DNA from: Pseudovibrio sp. Tun.PSC04-5.I4
GTDB taxonomy: Bacteria > Pseudomonadota > Alphaproteobacteria > Rhizobiales > Stappiaceae
Assembly: GCF_900104145.1 (NCBI RefSeq)
Contig: NZ_FNLB01000008.1
Span: forward strand, 434,001 to 498,000
DNA length: 64,000 nucleotides
Direction of reading: 5' to 3'
The notes under the pieces were generated by a model. That model searched no databases. It was not told the origin of the DNA and saw nothing but the letters and a program-made list of their open reading frames with translations. The translations under genes and the position numbers were made by a program. How positions within the stretch are numbered: the first letter of the stretch is position 1; each line of letters begins with the position of its first letter. Positions 8,299 through 17,061 of this stretch are shown here, one piece after another.

Positions 8299-8796
8299 AT
8301 GAGCCGGTTTCTGACTTTCATTCTTGTAGCTTTCGCCGTGATGTTTCATGGCGGAGGTAACTCCTTCATATCCACGGCTATGGCAAAAGAGGAGTGGTCC
8401 GTTCAATGCAGCCGTGATCAGTGCCAGATGTATGCTGAAATCCGGCTCCAGAACGGTGCTCTGTTCAACACTATTGCTTTTCGAAAACTGAACGCAAAAA
8501 CCTACGCAGGTATTTTGAAGGTACCCCTAGGTTTCCACGTACCCAGCGGCATTAACATTGGAATTGACGACGCCGCAGTCATCCAAGCGAAGCTGATCAC
8601 TTGCAAAGAAGATGGCTGCGAAGCAGCATTCACCGCCAATGAATTGGTAATCGACTTCCTGAAGCGCGGTACACAAATGTCAATTCTGCTGCGCAAAGCA
8701 GATGACAGAAAGCAACTTGCGCTCAACTACTCTCTCATGGGTTTTACACGAAACTGGAAGGAATTTCACAAGCGCATGGAAGTCCTGATGCCATGA
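8299..8796 (+). CDS. Invasion-associated locus B (IalB)-like secreted protein
   Basis: About 165 residues with an N-terminal signal peptide (hydrophobic FLTFILVAFAVMF) and an IalB-like pattern: EWSVQCS with a first cysteine pair (CSRDQC), then a second pair in ITCKEDGCEAAF, and the conserved IPLG/VPLG-type strand. In Bartonella IalB helps erythrocyte entry, but homologues are common in environmental alphaproteobacteria with unknown roles. I chose ATG 8299, seven bases behind GAAAGG; the ATG at 8293 is possible. It is probably co-transcribed with the upstream autotransporter. It is closely similar to the protein at 16482-16994. Confidence 0.75.
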   Translation: MSRFLTFILVAFAVMFHGGGNSFISTAMAKEEWSVQCSRDQCQMYAEIRLQNGALFNTIAFRKLNAKTYAGILKVPLGFHVPSGINIGIDDAAVIQAKLITCKEDGCEAAFTANELVIDFLKRGTQMSILLRKADDRKQLALNYSLMGFTRNWKEFHKRMEVLMP

Positions 8797-8906
8797 CTAA
8801 AAAGACTACCAGTCCACCTCGGAAATGATCGCTGTCTCTCAACAGCGGTTATTTCTTGCTCCCATGTCGCGAGGCTATTTCCAGCTCAGGTCCAAAAACC
8901 AATCTG

Positions 8907-9172
8907 CTACCATTGAATGTTCGGGCGAGCCTTATCTCTTCTTTGAAGCAAATTCGCCTGCGCTTCCCTCACCTGCTTAGGCATGATGCCAAAATGCTCT
9001 TTGAACCACCGCGTAAAGCTATCCAGCCGTGTAAAGCCGGCAAGCCCGCGCGATAGTCTGCACCGGCTCCTCAGCAAACTCATTGGCTCACAACATGCGA
9101 TTTGCCTGAACCAGCCGTACTTTGTTAATAAAGGCGCAGCACATCTCTTTCACAACCAATGGACTGCGTAGA
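8907..9172 (-). pseudogene. C-terminal remnant of an AraC-family regulator
   Basis: On the minus strand two frames together encode the AraC-type double HTH. First comes MCCAFINKVRLVQANRML, interrupted by a TGA. Then after a frame change comes GLAGFTRLDSFTRWFKEHFG and IMPKQVREAQAN, ending at a TAG at 8907-8909. The second block is the well-conserved second HTH of AraC/XylS proteins. A nonsense codon plus a frameshift and the absence of the sensor domain show it is dead. The surrounding 550 bases hold no other gene. Confidence 0.75.
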
Positions 9173-9345
9173 GGACGTATAGAATATAGCCGAACTTAGA
9201 TTGTAGAAATCACCTGCACTCCAGTTATCAAAAACCAGTTGGGAAATTTATTTCCGAGTTCCGACCATGGTCACATGGCATTTTGACAAAGCGTCAATTA
9301 GTTATGTTGCTTGCAACCCTGAGCATTTGAGAGAGTGGGACAACG

Positions 9346-9792
9346 GTGACAAGTACATCCGGCATGAGAAACAAAATCAGCATTTGTGGTGAAACTGAGT
9401 TTCAGCGGTTTATCGGCTATGAGCTGGAACTTGACCCTGAACACGGTACAGCGGAATGTTCATTGGACATTGACGCCCGTTATACAAACCGCAGTGGGGT
9501 CGTGCATGGCGCAATGATCACCATGCTGCTGGATAATGCTTGTGGCGGCGCGTGTAGCGCCTCTGTTGATCCGACCGGCATGCAACCGTTTGTGACGATC
9601 TCGCTCAACATCAACTTCATGGCACCGGCTATTTGCAAGCGGTTAGTCGCAAAGGGGCACGTTATAGGCGGTGGTAAAAGTACACTGTTTGCAGAAGCGC
9701 AGTTGTTTGACGAGAACAACAGACTAATTGCCACCGCAACCGGCCCATTTAAACGAGCCCCGGAACGGACTGCGAGACTGGATAAGATTTAG
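9346..9792 (+). CDS. PaaI-family hotdog-fold thioesterase
   Basis: A 148-residue single hotdog domain. The motif NRSGVVHGAMITMLLDNACGGA contains the conserved HGG-like turn (here HGA) and the catalytic acidic residue in the long helix, as in PaaI/YdiI acyl-CoA thioesterases. It ends with a beta strand LIATATGPFKR typical of the fold. It probably hydrolyses an acyl-CoA in the cytosol; the acyl group is unknown. The start is a GTG with GAGAGTGGGA upstream; an ATG at 9364 is the alternative. It is monocistronic, with no functional link visible. Confidence 0.8.
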   Translation: MTSTSGMRNKISICGETEFQRFIGYELELDPEHGTAECSLDIDARYTNRSGVVHGAMITMLLDNACGGACSASVDPTGMQPFVTISLNINFMAPAICKRLVAKGHVIGGGKSTLFAEAQLFDENNRLIATATGPFKRAPERTARLDKI

Positions 9793-10368
9793 GCCACGCT
9801 ACCGATTACAGACTCAATTTTCGGACGCAAGAGCGAAGTGACGGTTTCAGAATTCAAAGCCTTGCCAGTATCTGACTCTCGCAGCTGTCTACCTCACCGC
9901 CACGAAATTACTGGCATGTTGATTACACTCATTCTCCTTCCTGCATGCGATGTGCTCGCGGAAGATATTTGAGTCGTTTCCTTCCGCACTCCCCATAAAT
10001 CGCTGGAATATGTACGGATGAAGCAGAAAAGGAGGGCTGAGGCTGAGTTCTCCCACATAAATTCGGATGAATCCCCAGAGATTTTTGATATTATTATTCG
10101 AGGCGAAACACCACGGGTGACCTATGAACCTTGGGGAAATTGGCAGTTTTTACGTTAGGAAATTGCATTTATTTACGTTTTCCCTCTGCATATTTTTACG
10201 ACAAAGCGGCAAAATATGGCAGTTTTTAGCCATCTACCTACAATTCATCCAGAATGAAATATTCAGCAACGTTAACATTCTGCATTCTCAATAATTTATT
10301 AAATTAGAATATTATGATGTACGCACATATTGCTAAATCACAAATAGAAAAAATGTACTAAATCCGAA
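9793..10368. other. Intergenic region upstream of the nap operon
   Basis: About 580 bases, strongly AT-rich after 10100, without a credible coding frame. It should contain the nap promoter. An FNR-like site lies just after it. Confidence 0.4.
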
Positions 10369-10382
10369 TTGATTGCACTCAA
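10369..10382 (+). promoter_or_regulatory. FNR/FnrL-type anaerobox upstream of napE
   Basis: TTGATTGCACTCAA matches the FNR consensus TTGAT-N4-ATCAA at 9 of 10 fixed positions and lies within the larger palindrome AATTGA-N6-TCAATT. It sits 117 bases before napE. Oxygen-limited activation of nap by FNR-type regulators is established in other proteobacteria; here it is inferred from the site. Confidence 0.7.
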
Positions 10383-10498
10383 TTTAGAATGTTTATAATT
10401 GCTCTAGGTTCCTGCGCGTACGAGCAGTTCCTTATATTTCTAAAGGCTCTGCTCCAATCAATAGCTGTGAGACGCGGCTGTTAGTACGGAGTACGAAT

Positions 10499-10678
10499 AT
10501 GGCTGGTGCAAGCCACAACACACAGATAACCACACCAGAAGTGAGCAAAGGTCGCGAACGAACAGCATTCTTTGTGCTTGCAGTCGTTCTGGCCCCAGTT
10601 GTGATGACTGCGGCGGTCGGCGGATACGGTCTCCTCCTCTGGATTTCGCAAATTGTACTTGGTCCACCGTCCTTTTAA
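10499..10678 (+). CDS. napE: NapE, small membrane protein of the nap operon
   Basis: A 59-residue reading frame. After a polar start it reads RERTAFFVLAVVLAPVVMTAAVGGYGLLLW and ends SQIVLGPPSF, the single-span NapE pattern including the conserved GGYG and the GPP tail. NapE's biochemical role is not established. It opens the operon and lies 9 bases before napF. A GGAG-like sequence (ACGGAGTACGA) precedes the ATG. Confidence 0.85.
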   Translation: MAGASHNTQITTPEVSKGRERTAFFVLAVVLAPVVMTAAVGGYGLLLWISQIVLGPPSF

Positions 10679-10687
10679 GAGGTAGCT

Positions 10688-11197
10688 GTGGCTAACCTAT
10701 CCCGCAGAGCATTTTTTACCCGCTTCAGTGCCACCCCAGAGGTGACGAACCCGGTTCGTCCGCCATGGACCACAGAACAACGGATTGAAGACAAATGCAC
10801 CGGTTGCTTTGAATGCGTCAAAGCGTGCCCGGAAAGCATTTTGTTCAGCGTAGATAACAGGCCTTACCTCAAAACCGACATCGGTGAATGCACGTTCTGC
10901 GAAGCCTGCGCAAAAGCGTGCCCGGAAGAAGGTCTGTTTGATCTGACCGCGGCACCCTGGAGGCTCACTGCAGAATTACAGCAAGAGGCATGTTTGTTGG
11001 CAAAGGGAGTTTCTTGCCAATCCTGCACCGACTGCTGTGATCCCAGAGCCCTTCGGTTCGATATGCGTGTGGCCCCAACAGGAAAGATAAATCTGGATGC
11101 AGACCTGTGCAATGGCTGCGGTGCCTGCCTTATCTCCTGTCCTGTAGATGCGATCACTTTGAACGACCTGAGCCGAGAAAGTTTTGTGAATGCGTAA
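10688..11197 (+). CDS. napF: NapF, cytoplasmic iron-sulfur protein of nitrate reductase maturation
   Basis: A 169-residue ferredoxin-type protein. Four cysteine clusters are visible: CTGCFECVKACP (37-48), CTFCEACAKACP (68-79), CQSCTDCC (110-117) and CNGCGACLISCP (141-152). This gives multiple [4Fe-4S] centres as in NapF. In known systems NapF interacts with NapA before export and helps mature its cluster. The start is GTG with GAGGTAG upstream. The last codons overlap napD by 8 bases, so coupling is likely. Confidence 0.92.
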   Translation: MANLSRRAFFTRFSATPEVTNPVRPPWTTEQRIEDKCTGCFECVKACPESILFSVDNRPYLKTDIGECTFCEACAKACPEEGLFDLTAAPWRLTAELQQEACLLAKGVSCQSCTDCCDPRALRFDMRVAPTGKINLDADLCNGCGACLISCPVDAITLNDLSRESFVNA

Positions 11198-11528
11198 TGC
11201 AACAACCGTAGAGCGAATAGAGGAAGCCGGTGTCTGGCACATATCAAGTGTGCTGATACAGGCGGACCCTGCAAAAAAAGATCAGATATGCACAGCGATT
11301 GAACAGATCTCAGTCGCGGAAATCGCAGAAGTACCTGCAACTGAAAAGATTATTGTGACGCTGGAAACCCAGAGCGAACGCGGCCTTGCCGACGCTTTGA
11401 GTGAAATTCAGCATCTGGATGGCGTTGTGACTGCATCGCTCATCTTCCACCAAACAGACACCACCGACCTTAATTCTATTGTGATTTCTGATCAGGGTGA
11501 CATGCAACCCGAGGGGATTTGCTCATGA
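11190..11528 (+). CDS. napD: NapD, chaperone for NapA export
   Basis: A 112-residue protein with the NapD hallmark HISSVLIQADP near residues 17-27 and a ferredoxin-like fold pattern. NapD binds the twin-arginine signal peptide of NapA and holds it until the cofactor is inserted. The gene overlaps napF at its start and napA at its end (ATGA), as usual in nap operons. Confidence 0.9.
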   Translation: MRNATTVERIEEAGVWHISSVLIQADPAKKDQICTAIEQISVAEIAEVPATEKIIVTLETQSERGLADALSEIQHLDGVVTASLIFHQTDTTDLNSIVISDQGDMQPEGICS

Positions 11529-14023
11529 TTAAACTAACCAGACGCGCCGTCATTAAGGCGCAGGCTGTTGCAGCGGCTGCCGCTGCTGCCGGGGCAAGCC
11601 TTCCGGCACAAGCGTCTAACCTTGTTACTGATTCCAGCAAAACAGACCTGAAATGGTCTAAAGCGGCGTGTCGCTTCTGTGGCACCGGTTGTTCCATTAT
11701 GGTTGCGACCAAGAACGACCGTGTTGTTGCAACACATGGCGATGCACTCAGCCCGGTCAACAAAGGCCTGAACTGTGTGAAAGGTTACTTCCTTTCCAAG
11801 ATCATGTACGGCAAAGACCGCCTGACAACTCCATTGCTGCGTAAAACCGATGGCGTTTACGACAAGGAAGGCGAGTTCGAGCCAGTATCCTGGGACGAAG
11901 CTTTCGACATCATGGCTGTTAAAGCAAAAGACGCCATGAAGAAGAATGGCCCTTTCGCAGTGGGCATGTTTGGCTCAGGTCAGTGGACCGTATGGGAAGG
12001 CTACGCCGCTTCAAAGCTCTGGAAAGCCGGTTTCCGCTCAAACACCATTGATCCGAACGCGCGTCACTGCATGGCATCTGCCGTTGGCGCATTCATGCGG
12101 ACTTTCGGTATCGATGAGCCAATGGGCTGTTACGATGACTTTGAGAGCGCAGATGCCTTCGTGCTCTGGGGTTCCAACATGGCTGAGATGCATCCGGTTT
12201 TGTGGACCCGTCTCGCCGACCGTCGTCTGTCCAACCCAGATGTAAAAGTTGCTGTTCTTTCTACATACCAGCACCGCAGCTTTGACCTTGCTGACATTCC
12301 AATGGTGTTCACACCGCAGACCGATCTCGTGATTGCGAACTTTATCGCAAACTACATCATCGAGAACGACGCCGTGGACATGGACTTTGTTAGCAAGCAC
12401 ACCAACTTCCGCCTTGGCAATCAGGACATCGGCTACGGCCTGCGCCCTGAGCATCCATTGGAAAAAGCTGCGAAAAACGCAACGAAAGCTGGTGGTTCTA
12501 CGGAAATCAGCTTCGAAGAATACGCTGCGTTCGTTAAGTCATACACTCTGGAATACGCTGAGAAGATGTCTGGCGTTCCTGCAAACCGTTTGCTGGAACT
12601 GGCTAAGCTTTACGCTGATCCAAACACGAAGGTTATGTCCCTCTGGACCATGGGTGCCAACCAGCATACCCGCGGCGTTTGGGTCAACCAGATGTTCTAC
12701 AACATCCACCTTCTCACTGGTAAAATCTCCAAGCCGGGTAATGGTCCGTTCTCACTAACCGGTCAGCCATCCGCGTGTGGTACAGCTCGTGAAGTTGGTA
12801 CGTTCTCGCACCGTCTGCCAGCCGATTTGGTCGTGAAGAACCCAGAGCACCGGAAAATTGCTGAAAAAATCTGGAAACTTCCAGACGGCACTATTCCAGC
12901 AAAGCCGGGCTACCACGCAGTTCAGCAAAGCCGGATGCTCAAAGATGGCAAACTGAACTTCTACTGGACCCAGGTCACCAACAACATGCAGGCTGGTCCT
13001 AACGTTGTTGAAGAGATCTACCCAGGCTGGAGAAACCCGGATAACTTCATCGTTGTCTCTGATCCGTACCCAACCGTGTCCGCAATGGCTGCTGATCTTA
13101 TTCTGCCAACAGCAATGTGGGTGGAAAAAGAAGGCGCTTACGGCAACGCAGAACGCCGCACACAGTTCTGGCAACAGCTGGTCTCTGCACCGGGCGATGC
13201 AAAATCTGATCTTTGGCAGACTGTTGAATTCTCCAAACGCTTCAAAGTTGAAGAAGTCTGGCCTGAAGAGCTGATCGCTAAGCAGCCAGAAGTACGCGGT
13301 AAAACACTGTTCGACATTCTGTTCGCGAACGGCAATGTAGACAAGTTCCCACTTTCTGAAACCAGCGATGAGTACAAGAACGACGAGTCTAACGACTTCG
13401 GTTTCTACATTCAAAAAGGCCTGTTTGAAGAATACGCAACCTTCGGCCGTGGCCATGGTCACGACTTGGCACCGTTTGAACGGTACCACGAAGAGCGCGG
13501 TATGCGTTGGCCAGTTGTCAACGGCAAAGAAACCCAGTGGCGTTTCCGCGAAGGATCAGATCCTTACGTTGGAAAAGGCAAGGGCTTTGAGTTTTACGGT
13601 CATAAAGACGGTAGAGCACGCATCTTTGCCCTGCCCTATGAACCAGCAGCAGAGAGCCCGGACGAAGAGTATGACTTCTGGCTCTGCACAGGTCGCGTAG
13701 TTGAGCATTGGCACACAGGGTCTATGACCCAGCGTGTTCCTGAGCTTTACAAAGCGTTCCCGGATGCTGTGTGCTTCATGCACCCTGACGATGCAAAAGC
13801 CAAAGGCCTGCGCCGTGGTTCTGAAGTGCGCGTAATCTCCCGTCGTGGCGAGATCACAACACGCATTGAGACCCGTGGTCGTAACAAGCCGCCAAAAGGC
13901 CTCGTGTTCGTACCGTTCTTTGATGCAAGCCAGCTCATCAACAAGGTGACACTGGATGCAACAGATCCTCTTTCAAAACAGACCGACTATAAGAAGTGCG
14001 CGGTCAAGATTGTAGCTGTGTGA
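11525..14023 (+). CDS. napA: Periplasmic nitrate reductase catalytic subunit
   Basis: An 832-residue molybdoenzyme reducing nitrate to nitrite in the periplasm. It starts with a Tat signal peptide (TRRAVIK at 5-11, cleavage near ASLPAQA). The [4Fe-4S] ligands are C49, C52, C56 and C84. The molybdenum ligand is C182 in DPNARHCMASAV, followed by the family marker GIDEPMGCYDD. It has the full family length and continuous bis-MGD binding domains. I chose ATG 11525, which overlaps the napD stop in ATGA; a TTG two codons earlier is unlikely. Electrons should come from quinol through NapC and NapB, both encoded downstream. Confidence 0.97.
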   Translation: MIKLTRRAVIKAQAVAAAAAAAGASLPAQASNLVTDSSKTDLKWSKAACRFCGTGCSIMVATKNDRVVATHGDALSPVNKGLNCVKGYFLSKIMYGKDRLTTPLLRKTDGVYDKEGEFEPVSWDEAFDIMAVKAKDAMKKNGPFAVGMFGSGQWTVWEGYAASKLWKAGFRSNTIDPNARHCMASAVGAFMRTFGIDEPMGCYDDFESADAFVLWGSNMAEMHPVLWTRLADRRLSNPDVKVAVLSTYQHRSFDLADIPMVFTPQTDLVIANFIANYIIENDAVDMDFVSKHTNFRLGNQDIGYGLRPEHPLEKAAKNATKAGGSTEISFEEYAAFVKSYTLEYAEKMSGVPANRLLELAKLYADPNTKVMSLWTMGANQHTRGVWVNQMFYNIHLLTGKISKPGNGPFSLTGQPSACGTAREVGTFSHRLPADLVVKNPEHRKIAEKIWKLPDGTIPAKPGYHAVQQSRMLKDGKLNFYWTQVTNNMQAGPNVVEEIYPGWRNPDNFIVVSDPYPTVSAMAADLILPTAMWVEKEGAYGNAERRTQFWQQLVSAPGDAKSDLWQTVEFSKRFKVEEVWPEELIAKQPEVRGKTLFDILFANGNVDKFPLSETSDEYKNDESNDFGFYIQKGLFEEYATFGRGHGHDLAPFERYHEERGMRWPVVNGKETQWRFREGSDPYVGKGKGFEFYGHKDGRARIFALPYEPAAESPDEEYDFWLCTGRVVEHWHTGSMTQRVPELYKAFPDAVCFMHPDDAKAKGLRRGSEVRVISRRGEITTRIETRGRNKPPKGLVFVPFFDASQLINKVTLDATDPLSKQTDYKKCAVKIVAV

Positions 14024-14031
14024 GGTACGCC

Positions 14032-14493
14032 ATGAAACTTTTAAAACTCCTTGTCGCCAGCCTTATCGCGGTGTCAGTCTTCGGTGGAGCCAGCGTTTAC
14101 GCTGGCGAGCCCATCACCCAATTCCGCAACGCGGACATCCTCACGCAGGATACCCCGCCGCGCATTCCAAAAGTGGTCAACACCGACGAACGTCAGGTGC
14201 GTAACTACCCTGAGCAGCCACCCTTGATCCCTCACAAGATCGACGGCTACCAGATCGACAAGCGCCTGAACAAATGCATGACCTGCCATGGCCGTAGAGC
14301 TATTGAGCAGTCTCAGGCACCTATGATTTCGGTGACTCACTTCATGAACCGGGAGGGTCAGTTCCTGGCATCTGTTTCTCCTCGTCGCTTCTTCTGCACT
14401 CAGTGTCACGTTCCTCAAACTGAGGCCAAGCCTTTGGTTGAGAACACATTCGTTGACGTTGATGACGTGCTCAAAGGTAAGACTGAGAAGTAG
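14032..14493 (+). CDS. napB: Diheme cytochrome c subunit of periplasmic nitrate reductase
   Basis: A 153-residue protein with a cleavable signal peptide (LLVASLIAVSVFGGASVYA) and two heme-binding motifs, CMTCH (82-86) and CTQCH (122-126). NapB passes electrons from NapC to NapA. The start is the ATG at 14032, 8 bases after the napA stop, with TGAGG upstream. Heme attachment needs a cytochrome c maturation system, which is not in this window. Confidence 0.95.
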   Translation: MKLLKLLVASLIAVSVFGGASVYAGEPITQFRNADILTQDTPPRIPKVVNTDERQVRNYPEQPPLIPHKIDGYQIDKRLNKCMTCHGRRAIEQSQAPMISVTHFMNREGQFLASVSPRRFFCTQCHVPQTEAKPLVENTFVDVDDVLKGKTEK

Positions 14494-14504
14494 GAGCACA
14501 CCGC

Positions 14505-15095
14505 ATGTTTTCAATTATCAAACGGTTCTGGCACGTTGTCGCCAAACCCAGTGTTCATTACAGCCTCGGCTTTTTGACACTCGGCGGGTTTGTCGCCGGC
14601 ATCATCTTCTGGGGTGGGTTTAACACCGCCCTGGAAGTGACCAACACAGAAGCTTTCTGTATTGGGTGTCACGAAATGGAGAACACAGTTTATCAGGAAC
14701 TCAAGACCACCATTCATTATACCAACCGGTCTGGTGTGCGTGCGACTTGTCCTGATTGCCATGTGCCTCACAACTGGTCCTCTAAGGTTGCCCGTAAGAT
14801 TCAGGCATCCAAGGAAGTTTATGGCAAAATTTTCGGCACGATCTCAACTCCTGAGAAGTTCGAGAACAAGCGTCTTGAGCTGGCAAGCCATGAGTGGGCT
14901 CGCTTTAAAGCCAATGACTCTCTGGAATGCCGGAACTGTCACAGTGAAGAATCCATGGACTTTACTCGGCAAAGCTTGAGGGCATCCGAGCAGCACTCCA
15001 AGTATCTGGTTTCCGGAGAAAAGACCTGTATCGACTGCCACAAGGGTATTGCCCACCGCCTACCAGACCTGAGTTTGTTGAAAGAAGATAAATAA
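14505..15095 (+). CDS. napC: NapC, tetraheme quinol dehydrogenase
   Basis: A 196-residue NapC/NirT-family protein anchored by one N-terminal membrane helix (about residues 18-38). It has four CxxCH motifs: CIGCH (52-56), CPDCH (82-86), CRNCH (142-146) and CIDCH (175-179). It oxidises membrane quinol and reduces NapB. A GGAG precedes the ATG by 7 bases and the gene lies 11 bases behind napB. It closes the operon; no napG/H are present, in line with the napEFDABC layout of alphaproteobacteria. Confidence 0.95.
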   Translation: MFSIIKRFWHVVAKPSVHYSLGFLTLGGFVAGIIFWGGFNTALEVTNTEAFCIGCHEMENTVYQELKTTIHYTNRSGVRATCPDCHVPHNWSSKVARKIQASKEVYGKIFGTISTPEKFENKRLELASHEWARFKANDSLECRNCHSEESMDFTRQSLRASEQHSKYLVSGEKTCIDCHKGIAHRLPDLSLLKEDK

Positions 15096-15122
15096 GACCC
15101 AAGACATCTCAGAGCAAAAAAG

Positions 15123-15152
15123 CCTCGTGGTTCGCGCCACGGGGTTTTTTCT
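15123..15152 (+). terminator. Rho-independent terminator of the nap operon
   Basis: CCTCGTGG and CCACGGGG form an 8-base stem with a TTCGCG loop, followed by six T. It lies 27 bases after napC. Confidence 0.85.
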
Positions 15153-15577
15153 TGTCCACATGATTGTTCAATATTTTATCAATTAAATTTATGAGTGCCT
15201 TTCTATCACCATCGCTTGCACGCAATTCCCCACAAAATCCTCACAGTTCACTCAAATTACCGAGTGTTTACAGCTATTAACCTTTGCAAGTCTTTCATGA
15301 ATATTTTTATGGAATCATCGCCCAGCAATACCCCCTATGTCCCAAGGGAAGCTCTCCGGTCTCCCATGAGTGCTTTTTGATACTCCGCCAAAATTCTATC
15401 TGCATATATTCCGACATTAATGGAGTTTATTAGAATTTTACTAATTCCTAAGTTGTTGATTTAGTAAAACTAATAAGCTCATATCAAATTCAGGTCGGCA
15501 GTCAAAGGGCTGCATCTGGAAGTGTTTAGACCGGGTGGATTGCAAGTAATACCCACCCATCTGATAGGATGTGAAAG
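15153..15577. other. Non-coding leader before the second autotransporter module
   Basis: About 425 AT-rich bases. It contains no supported gene. A GATAGGATGTGAAAG sequence just before 15578 provides the ribosome binding site for the next gene. No operator was recognised. Confidence 0.35.
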
Positions 15578-16468
15578 ATGAACTCTTTGAAGCTTTCTGC
15601 TGCGGTTGTTGCTCTTGTTGTTGGCATAAGCACTGTACAAGCGGCTGAAATTTTCGTGTCCGAGGGCGTTGTTTCTACTGATGCGGAAACGAAAATCGTA
15701 AACCAAGGTAGTGAAAACGAATTTACTCGAAACTTTCCTGGCCACACCGGTAAGGCAACTGGCATTACTGCTAGCATAAGCAATATTGAAGAATCCGACC
15801 TTAACGGCGCATTAAGGTCTAAGATCAAAACTATTGATGATAACAAGGACGATATCAGAACTAATCGTCGGGCCATTGGCGCAAACAAATCAAAAATCAC
15901 AACCAATCGTCGCTCCATCGCAACGAATAAGTCCGATATCACCACCAATCGCCGCGCAATTGGCGGAAATAAATCAAAAATCACGACCAACCGCCGTAAC
16001 ATCGCAACAAACAAGTCCGATATCACCACCAATCGTTGGGCAATTGGCGGAAATAAATCCAACATTACAATTAACCGCCGCAACATCTCTTCAAACACCA
16101 CGCGTATTGGCACGAATGAAACCAATATCTCCAACAACACCACCAATATCACCACCAACAGAACCAACATCGCCACGAATGCGTCAAACATCTCCTCTAA
16201 TACCTCCAGCATCGTATCGCTGGAACAGGATGTAGATGAGCTGCGCAGCGGTGTTGCTATGGCCGTTGCAATTGCAAACGCACCAGTTCTGCAAGGCGGC
16301 AAAAACGGCATCTCTGTTTCCGGTGGTTTTGGTCACTTCAAAGGCAAAGCTGCAAGCGCACTGAAAGTTGCCTTCCTGCCAACTGAAAACATGGTTCTGA
16401 CTGCATCTGTTGCAACAGACTTTAACGACAACATTACTGCAGGCGCAGGCATGGGCTTCTCATTCTGA
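15578..16468 (+). CDS. Trimeric autotransporter-like protein with an IxxN coiled-coil stalk
   Basis: A 296-residue protein with a signal peptide (ending STVQA). Residues about 90-212 form an unbroken series of seven-residue units of the form I-x-x-N-x-x-x, for example ITTNRRA, IGGNKSK, IATNKSD, ITTNRRN. Hydrophobic a positions and asparagine d positions are the N@d coiled-coil motif known from trimeric autotransporter stalks, where Asn rings hold anions in the core. The YadA-type anchor follows (SGVAMAVAIANAP to GAGMGFSF). There is almost no head domain. The anchor closely matches that of the protein at 7079. An IalB-like gene follows within 14 bases. Confidence 0.85.
   Translation: MNSLKLSAAVVALVVGISTVQAAEIFVSEGVVSTDAETKIVNQGSENEFTRNFPGHTGKATGITASISNIEESDLNGALRSKIKTIDDNKDDIRTNRRAIGANKSKITTNRRSIATNKSDITTNRRAIGGNKSKITTNRRNIATNKSDITTNRWAIGGNKSNITINRRNISSNTTRIGTNETNISNNTTNITTNRTNIATNASNISSNTSSIVSLEQDVDELRSGVAMAVAIANAPVLQGGKNGISVSGGFGHFKGKAASALKVAFLPTENMVLTASVATDFNDNITAGAGMGFSF
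15847..16220 (+). repeat. In-frame 21/42-base tandem repeats encoding the stalk
   Basis: The DNA repeats with a 42-base period in its first half (two heptads, ITTNRRx-IGGNKSK type). Near-identical copies start around 15850, 15892, 15934, 15976 and 16018, and then decay into 21-base units. Because 21 and 42 are multiples of three, copy changes would lengthen or shorten the stalk without a frameshift. The pattern is coding sequence, not a CRISPR array. Confidence 0.8.
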
Positions 16469-16481
16469 TCGGATGAAAACA

Positions 16482-16994
16482 ATGAAACCAATCTGGACAC
16501 TGCTGACAGCGACAGCCCTCTTTCTGCTTCAAGGTGTGACCGCATACAGCACCACTGGACCTTCCAATGAAGAGGACTGGTCGGTTAAATGCAATGCCGA
16601 CATTTGTCAGGTCTATGCAGAAATCCGGCTTGAGAACGGGGCACTGGTCAATTCCATCATGTTTCGAAAACTCGACACAGATGTGTATGCCGCCATTCTC
16701 AAACTCCCACTCGGAATTCACATTCCCAGCGGTATCCAGATTGGAATTGATAACGACGCCTTGTTTGATGCGAAAATCATCACCTGTCAGGAAGACGGGT
16801 GCGAGGCAGCATTCAATGCCAACTCAACCATCGTTGATTTTCTAAAGCGCGGCAAGGACATGTCCATTGTCGTGACGAAAAGTAGTGACCGCAAAAAGCT
16901 GGCACTGAATTACTCGCTGGTTGGCTTTACGCGCAACTGGGACGAGTTCACCAAGCGCATGGCTGTACTCTTGCCCGATGAGAAAAACGGGTAG
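16482..16994 (+). CDS. IalB-like secreted protein, second copy
   Basis: About 170 residues with a signal peptide (WTLLTATALFLLQGVTA) and the same layout as the protein at 8299: EDWSVKCNADICQVYAEIRLENGAL, LPLGIHIPSGIQIGID, ITCQEDGCEAAF and a C-terminal NYSLVGFTRNW block. The two cysteine pairs are conserved. The start is taken at 16482, eight bases behind GGAT; ATG 16473 is the alternative. Together with the upstream autotransporter it forms the second copy of the module at 7-8.8 kb, suggesting the two proteins act together at the cell surface. Confidence 0.75.
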   Translation: MKPIWTLLTATALFLLQGVTAYSTTGPSNEEDWSVKCNADICQVYAEIRLENGALVNSIMFRKLDTDVYAAILKLPLGIHIPSGIQIGIDNDALFDAKIITCQEDGCEAAFNANSTIVDFLKRGKDMSIVVTKSSDRKKLALNYSLVGFTRNWDEFTKRMAVLLPDEKNG

Positions 16995-17061
16995 GAATAG
17001 ATAGATGGAACCACAGAATAGGTCCCCAACCTTTAATTCTGAGGCTCCATCTCTTTATCTT

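Noticed and set aside
12755..13489. 244-codon open frame antisense to napA
   Set aside because: Shadow of napA; the encoded sequence shows no recognisable domain.
15847..16220. Regular 42-base repeats that could look like a CRISPR array
   Set aside because: The units are contiguous, in frame and encode the autotransporter heptads; there are no unique spacers.
15526..16311. 261-codon hydrophobic frame antisense to the second autotransporter
   Set aside because: Its repeats are the reverse reading of the heptad repeats; no supporting start or homology.
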